A stretch of DNA of 35,614 nt from Gemmatimonadota bacterium (GTDB lineage Bacteria; Gemmatimonadota; Gemmatimonadetes; Palauibacterales; Palauibacteraceae): the NCBI GenBank assembly GCA_022825725.1, contig JAJDWE010000033.1, forward strand, positions 151,926 to 187,539. The letters run 5' to 3'. Positions 32,352-35,614 of the stretch are shown piece after piece (the stretch's first letter is position 1; each line of letters begins with the position of its first letter). Both the position numbers and the translations under genes were made by a program. The notes below the pieces were generated by a model. That model was not told where the DNA came from. It saw nothing but the letters and a program-made list of their open reading frames with translations, and ran no database searches.

Positions 32352-33127
32352 GCGCATCGGGCGCTCGCCTTCCGGCCGCTGTTGCGGTCGTGCGTCGGAT
32401 CGTGCCGGCCGACCCACGTGCCGGTGCCGCCGGGCGCCGCGACGCGGAACGGGATTCGGTGGTCCTCGGCGAAACGCAGCGCGCGGTCCTGGACGACGCC
32501 ACCGGCCGTCCGCCGGGCCTCGCTCCAAGTCGCCGCGCGCAGCGGCGCGATGTTGGGGAACCGTTTCGGATCGGCCGGAAAGATCCCGTCCACATCCTTC
32601 ACGAGGCGAACCTCTGCCGCGCCGAGCGCGTGGCCCAGGAAGAGGGCCGTGAGATCGGATCCTCCCCTCCCCAGCAGCGACGTGACCCCCGTCGCGTCGA
32701 CCCCCACGAACCCGGGAAGGATGACCGCATCGTGGGTTGTGAAGGCCGTCTCGATCCGGCGGGCATCCACCGCCACCGGATCGGCGGATCCCAGCGGACC
32801 CCGGGTGCGGACGGGCAGGTGCCAGAACGACATGCCCACGGCGCGCACGCCCGCCGTCGCCAGCGCGAGGCGGAGCAGGGCGACGGACGCTTCTTCGCCC
32901 GTCGCCAGAAGCGACCCCATGAGATCGTCAGGAAGCGACGGAGCGACTTCGCGCGCCGCGGCGAGCAGGTCATCGGTGGTGTCACCCATGGCCGACACGA
33001 CCGCGAGGACGTTCGCGCCCCCGGCGACTTCGGCCCGGATCTCCTCGGCCACCGACCGGTACGCGGACGGACGCGCCAGCACGGATGAGCCGAATTTGAG
33101 TACGTGAACGCGGCGAACTTCGCGCAA
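32348..33127 (-). CDS. lysC: Aspartokinase, catalytic domain only (no ACT domain)
   Basis: A cytoplasmic kinase that phosphorylates aspartate, the first step toward homoserine and methionine. The 259-residue protein has the amino-acid-kinase blocks VLKFGSSVL (residues 9-17), VVSAMGDTTDDLL, TGEEASVALLRLAL, LLGRGGSDLTALFL and VKDVDGIFPADPK, as in aspartokinases. It ends where ordinary LysC would continue into paired ACT domains, so allosteric regulation by lysine or threonine is absent. The start is TTG 33127, seven bases after GGGGAGG. Control comes from the SAM-I riboswitch in its leader. asd overlaps its stop by 4 bases. Confidence 0.9.
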   Translation of the reverse strand: MREVRRVHVLKFGSSVLARPSAYRSVAEEIRAEVAGGANVLAVVSAMGDTTDDLLAAAREVAPSLPDDLMGSLLATGEEASVALLRLALATAGVRAVGMSFWHLPVRTRGPLGSADPVAVDARRIETAFTTHDAVILPGFVGVDATGVTSLLGRGGSDLTALFLGHALGAAEVRLVKDVDGIFPADPKRFPNIAPLRAATWSEARRTAGGVVQDRALRFAEDHRIPFRVAAPGGTGTWVGRHDPTHDRNSGRKASARCA

Positions 33128-33132
33128 TGAAA

Positions 33133-33178
33133 CGCCTCCCCGAGTCTCGATTCACACTCAGCGGACTCCGGAGAAGCG
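33133..33178 (-). promoter_or_regulatory. Riboswitch expression platform: Shine-Dalgarno-sequestering hairpin (lysC)
   Basis: On the transcribed strand CGCUUCUCC (33178 to 33170) can pair over nine positions (two G-U) with GGGGAGGCG (33141 to 33133), which is the Shine-Dalgarno region before the TTG start of lysC. With SAM bound, the aptamer would free the anti-Shine-Dalgarno segment to hide the ribosome site. No U-tract is present, so control of translation rather than transcription termination is inferred. Confidence 0.6.
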
Positions 33179-33225
33179 ACGCCCTGGGAACTGCCAGCTG
33201 CCGCCTGAACGAAGCGCGGCGGGCG

Positions 33226-33340
33226 ACTCATCTACCAACGGATCACATCCGTCGCAGGAGTTGGCACATCAGTGGAAGAGCCACCTTCCACAGGTTGCCC
33301 CGGTGTCTTCGGGCCTGTCCCTCGACCGGTCTCGATGAGC
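33226..33340 (-). promoter_or_regulatory. SAM-I (S-box) riboswitch for the lysC-asd-metY operon
   Basis: Read on the minus strand, the region holds the SAM-I consensus: P1 arms GCTCATC (33340-33334) and GATGAG (33232-33227), the core GAGGGA (33323-33318), GGCAACC (33299-33293) with a P3 stem GTGGAAG/CTTCCAC, and GTGCCAACTCC (33267-33257). The order and spacing match the S-box aptamer, which binds S-adenosylmethionine and turns expression off. It lies about 100 bases upstream of the lysC start and is the 5' leader of the leftward methionine operon. Confidence 0.93.
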
Positions 33341-33353
33341 GTTATGGGCGCGG

Positions 33354-33382
33354 AGGCTACAGGGTCGTGGGCAGCGAGTCAA
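33354..33382 (-). promoter_or_regulatory. Promoter for the lysC leader
   Basis: On the minus strand TTGACT (33382-33377) and TAGCCT (33359-33354) are exactly 17 bases apart, and the -10 lies about 14 bases before the aptamer's first P1 base, a fitting start site. This is a good sigma-70-type match. Confidence 0.6.
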
Positions 33383-33391
33383 GTTTGGCCC

Positions 33392-33415
33392 CAGACGCCG
33401 GGCGAGAGGCGTCTG
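33392..33415. repeat. Inverted repeat between the two divergent promoters
   Basis: CAGACGCC (33392-33399) and GGCGTCTG (33408-33415) are perfect 8-bp arms around an eight-base spacer. The site sits about 10 bases upstream of both -35 boxes, centred between them, and so could be an operator acting on both promoters or a simple chance hairpin. Confidence 0.5.
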
Positions 33416-33425
33416 CCTGCGTTTC

Positions 33426-33454
33426 TTGACCCCCGTTGCCCAAGCTGCCAGGTT
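33426..33454 (+). promoter_or_regulatory. Promoter for the metX leader
   Basis: TTGACC at 33426-33431 and CAGGTT at 33449-33454 are 17 bases apart. The -35 is strong and the -10 weak but keeps A2 and T6. The aptamer begins about ten bases after it. Confidence 0.45.
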
Positions 33455-33463
33455 CGGCCGCTA

Positions 33464-33585
33464 CTCATCGAGACCGGCTGAGGGACGGGCCCTTTGAAGC
33501 CGGGGCAACCGGGGCGCGCGCGCTCAAACGCGTGCCCAGCGGTGCCAACTCCTGCGGACCTTCGAACGGGGATCCGAGAGATGAG
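33464..33585 (+). promoter_or_regulatory. SAM-I (S-box) riboswitch for metX
   Basis: The consensus elements occur in order: P1 arm CTCATC (33464-33469), core GAGGGA (33480-33485), GGGCCC then GAAGCC, GGCAACC (33504-33510), a GC-rich P3 hairpin, GGTGCCAACTCC (33541-33552) and the closing GATGAG (33580-33585) pairing with the first arm. This is a complete SAM-sensing aptamer 66 bases upstream of the metX GTG start. It shows near identity in the P1/core region to the opposite-strand aptamer. Confidence 0.94.
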
Positions 33586-33607
33586 CGTCGCACCCGCACG
33601 GGTCGGT

Positions 33608-33650
33608 CGGCTGCTCCGGAGTTGGCGTCGCGATCAACATGGAGAAGCCG
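33608..33650 (+). promoter_or_regulatory. Riboswitch expression platform: Shine-Dalgarno-sequestering hairpin (metX)
   Basis: CGGCTGCTCC (33608-33617) can pair with GGAGAAGCCG (33641-33650) at nine of ten positions (one G-A mismatch). The second segment is the Shine-Dalgarno of metX, ending one base before the GTG. No U-tract follows, so translational control is inferred, as for the lysC arm. Confidence 0.6.
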
Positions 33651-33651
33651 A

Positions 33652-34701
33652 GTGAACGCCGTACTGCCGGAGGGTCGCAGGGGCACCGTCGCGATGCCGG
33701 CGGACTGGAGGCCGGAATTCGCGGCCGGGGTCGACGTCCGCTTCCGGGTGCGCTACGAACTCGCCGGGCCCGAAGGCGCCCCGCTGCTCGTCGCCATGGG
33801 GGGCATCTCCGCCGACCGCCACGTCTGCGCGAACGTCCTGGATCCCGCGCCCGGCTGGTGGCGGAAGCTGGCGGGCCCGGATCTGGCCATCGATACCCAC
33901 CGCTGGCGGCTGCTCGCGATCGACTTCCTCGGATCTCCCGGGACGCTCGAGCCGACGGAGTCCGCCGATCCTTCGAACGGTCTTTCGCCGGACCGGATTC
34001 ATCTCACGCCCGGAGATCAGGCGGAGGCCGTGGCGGTTGCCCTGCGCCACCTCGGCGTCGACCGGGCCCACCGCATGCTGGGCGCCTCGTACGGCGGGAT
34101 GGTCGCGCTGGCGATGGGGATCCGCCATCCCGAGCGCCTCGGCGGCGTCGTTCTGATCGGCGCGGCGCACCGCGGCCATCCGCAGGCGATCGGAATACAC
34201 GCGGTGCAACGGTGGATCGTCGAGCTCGCGCTCCGGCACGGCCGGGGGAGCGAAGGCGTGGCTCTCGCCAGGGCGCTGGCGTTCACGACCTACAAGTCGG
34301 CGGCCGGGCTCGACGCCCGCTTCCCGCACGACTGGGAGTGGGAGGATGGCGCCCCGGTCTACGCCGTCGGCCGCTACCTGGAGGAACGGGGACGGGAGTT
34401 TGCGGAACGGTTCGAGGCGGAGACCTTTCTGACGCTGTCGGCCTCGGTCGACCTGTGCAATCTGCGTCCGGAGGAACTCGGGGTCCCCGCCTGGCTCATC
34501 GGCTGGGAGGAGGACACGCTGGTCCCGCCCTGGCTGCTCCGGGAGACCGAGAGCCGGATTGGTGAGCCGGCGGTCCTGCGGATTCTGAACTCGGACGCGG
34601 GTCACGATGCGTTTCTGCTCCACGCGCCCGACTACGAGACGGCTCTGAGGGAGAGTCTCCTTGCGACGGCGCCGCGGAACCTGGCGGGTGCGGCCGGATG
34701 A
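33652..34701 (+). CDS. metX: Homoserine O-acyltransferase, MetX-like alpha/beta hydrolase
   Basis: An alpha/beta-hydrolase-fold acyltransferase that activates homoserine with an acetyl or succinyl group. Over 349 residues it shows AMGGISADRHV, the nucleophile elbow MLGASYGGMVALAMG (Ser146), AFTTYKS (compare ITYRS in MetX), the acid region GWEEDTLVPPWLL and the His in AGHDAFLLH. The donor cannot be told from sequence: the homologous Xanthomonas-type enzymes use succinyl-CoA and others acetyl-CoA. The start is GTG 33652 behind GGAGAAG; the upstream in-frame extension is riboswitch sequence, not protein. It sits opposite the lysC-asd-metY operon and supplies MetY's substrate. Confidence 0.9.
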   Translation: MNAVLPEGRRGTVAMPADWRPEFAAGVDVRFRVRYELAGPEGAPLLVAMGGISADRHVCANVLDPAPGWWRKLAGPDLAIDTHRWRLLAIDFLGSPGTLEPTESADPSNGLSPDRIHLTPGDQAEAVAVALRHLGVDRAHRMLGASYGGMVALAMGIRHPERLGGVVLIGAAHRGHPQAIGIHAVQRWIVELALRHGRGSEGVALARALAFTTYKSAAGLDARFPHDWEWEDGAPVYAVGRYLEERGREFAERFEAETFLTLSASVDLCNLRPEELGVPAWLIGWEEDTLVPPWLLRETESRIGEPAVLRILNSDAGHDAFLLHAPDYETALRESLLATAPRNLAGAAG

Positions 34702-34710
34702 CCCGCGGGT

Positions 34711-35484
34711 TCAGCCGGATGAGCGTGGGCGGATCGGCAGCCGGACGTGCGAGGGACAGGCCGCCGAGTGCAGGACCGTGTTGCGCGCCGTCCGCATGCG
34801 GGTCCCGGTCCCCACGTCCTCGCCGGTGTTGAGGTTGCGGCTGAAGCGGGGGAAGCAACTGCTCGTGATCTGAAGCCGGATCCGGTGACCGGCCCGGAAC
34901 ACATGGCTCATCGGGTAGAGCCGGATCCGGAACTCCGCCGCTTCGCCGGGCTCGAGAAGCTCGGTCCGGCCCAGCCCGCCGCGATACCGCGCGCGCAGGA
35001 TCCCTTCCGTGAGGACGAATGATCCTCCCGCCGGATCGACATCCGTCACCCGCGCCACGAAGTCCGTGTCCCGCCCGGACGATTCCGCATAGAGCACGAC
35101 CTCGACCCGCCCCGTGACCTCGAGATCGCCCTCCAGGGCCCGCGACGTATAGACGAGCACGTCCGGACGCCGCTCGAGCGGAGCCTGCTCGACGGGTCCG
35201 GCCCGCATCGGGGTCTCCGCGTGGGTCGTGATCAGCCGCGAAGAGAGATTGCCGCCGAGCGAGGGCGCCGGATCGCGCGGATCGTACTCGAAGCGGTCCG
35301 GGGGCTCGTCCCCGGACCGCTCCGGATCGAGCCAGGCCTCGTCGTCCCGGTTCGCGCGCCCGCGGCTGTGCAGGTACCAAGGCACTTCCTCGGTCCCCGG
35401 CGGCGGCCACGCCGCGCCGTCCCGCCACCGGTTGGCGCCCGTCGTGAACCAGCGCAGCGGCGGATCCTCGCCGATTGTTACCCA
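34711..35484 (-). pseudogene. C-terminal fragment of a CocE/NonD-family hydrolase, truncated by an insertion
   Basis: The fragment encodes the C-terminal half (X-Pro dipeptidyl-peptidase C-terminal domain) of an S15-type hydrolase: LRWFTTGANRWRDGAAWPPP, WYLHSRGRANRDDEAW, DRFEYDPRDPAPSLGG, DVLVYTSRALEGDLEVTGRVEVVLY, and SHVFRAGHRIRLQITSSCFPRFSRNLNTGE. The family's N-terminal alpha/beta-hydrolase domain (roughly 300 or more residues, with the catalytic serine) is missing: homology stops at about 35475, where IS-like repeats begin. The frame continues a little into them, giving a meaningless start. It converges on metX with nine bases between stops. Family members cleave acyl esters or X-Pro peptides. 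Confidence 0.82.
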
Positions 35485-35614
35485 GCATGTAAAGTTTCCC
35501 TGAAATCGGCATGTAAAATGTCCCACATTGGAGCTGCGGCCGTGGAGTGGCTGCGGCGTCGGTGGCTGGGACTTAGAGGGATCGCGAACGGTTTGTTTGC
35601 CGTGGCGTCTCCAC
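35485..35614. mobile_element. End of a probable IS21-like insertion element (partial)
   Basis: Two near-identical direct repeats, GCATGTAAAGTTTCCC (35485-35500) and GCATGTAAAATGTCCC (35509-35524), 24 bases apart, start precisely where the CocE-like gene loses homology. IS21-family ends carry such multiple internal repeats next to TG-type termini. The remaining 90 bases hold no recognisable transposase; a minus-strand frame ending with a stop at 35573-35575 could be the tail of an IstB-like protein, but too little is visible. The exact boundary is uncertain by about ten bases. Confidence 0.5.

Noticed and set aside
33272-33481. Small plus-strand coding frames in the lysC-metX gap
   Set aside because: They cross both riboswitch aptamers and promoters; the RNA elements explain the conserved sequence.
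33436-33651. Upstream 72-residue extension of MetX
   Set aside because: This stretch is the SAM-I aptamer and expression platform, and the GTG at 33652 has its own Shine-Dalgarno.

Overview
This is a GC-rich bacterial chromosome segment with many GTG and TTG starts, strong GGAG-type ribosome binding sites and many exported Tat or lipoprotein enzymes. The mix (Tat-exported amidohydrolases, a lipid-anchored oligopeptidase B, a SoxCD-like pair, a DUF4212 symporter pair, a class III PPK2) would fit Gemmatimonadota or a similar free-living or sponge-associated heterotroph. That placement is an inference from gene content only.

Layout. 1-1058 (minus): a beta-class DNA methyltransferase running off the left edge, preceded by a small membrane-anchored coiled-coil protein. 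1363-4134 (plus): a dicarboxylate/amino-acid:cation symporter and a Tat/lipoprotein amidohydrolase. 4185-5621: a 23-bp tandem-repeat array directly upstream of an AAA_14/DUF4143 ATPase. 5697-9801 (plus): exported amidohydrolase, MsrA, a DUF457-like membrane protein and a cytochrome P450, tightly spaced. 9806-14259: serine hydrolase lipoprotein (minus), oligopeptidase B lipoprotein (plus), CE4 polysaccharide deacetylase (minus). 14425-18623 (plus): ATP-dependent PEP carboxykinase, a TPR lipoprotein and PPK2. 18683-19313: a HigB/HigA-type toxin-antitoxin pair with a palindromic operator. 19320-23662 (minus): a SoxC-like molybdoenzyme and SoxD-like cytochrome c, preceded by a Tat-exported SDR protein and an MBL-fold lipoprotein. 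23815-24146: a solitary HigA antitoxin preceded by what looks like the first codons of a deleted higB. 24169-25959: a nucleotidyltransferase-like protein and an outer-membrane barrel protein. 25949-29809 (minus): a two-subunit sodium:solute symporter and a second symporter with a frameshift near its N-terminus. 29905-34701: a methionine locus. 34711-35614: the C-terminal part of a CocE/NonD hydrolase cut by what looks like the end of an IS21-like element.

The best signal is the methionine locus. A leftward operon (ACT-less aspartokinase, archaeal-type aspartate-semialdehyde dehydrogenase, MetY) and a rightward metX diverge from one intergenic region. Each transcript starts with its own SAM-I (S-box) riboswitch, and the two aptamers lie head to head about 120 bases apart. 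Downstream of each aptamer is a segment complementary to the following Shine-Dalgarno sequence and no U-tract, so I infer translational control for both arms. The dedicated aspartokinase has no allosteric domain, so SAM sensing by RNA may replace protein feedback inhibition.

The second theme is decay and mobility: a higB remnant, a one-base frameshift in a homopolymer, an IS-truncated hydrolase and an iteron-like repeat array beside a DUF4143 ATPase.
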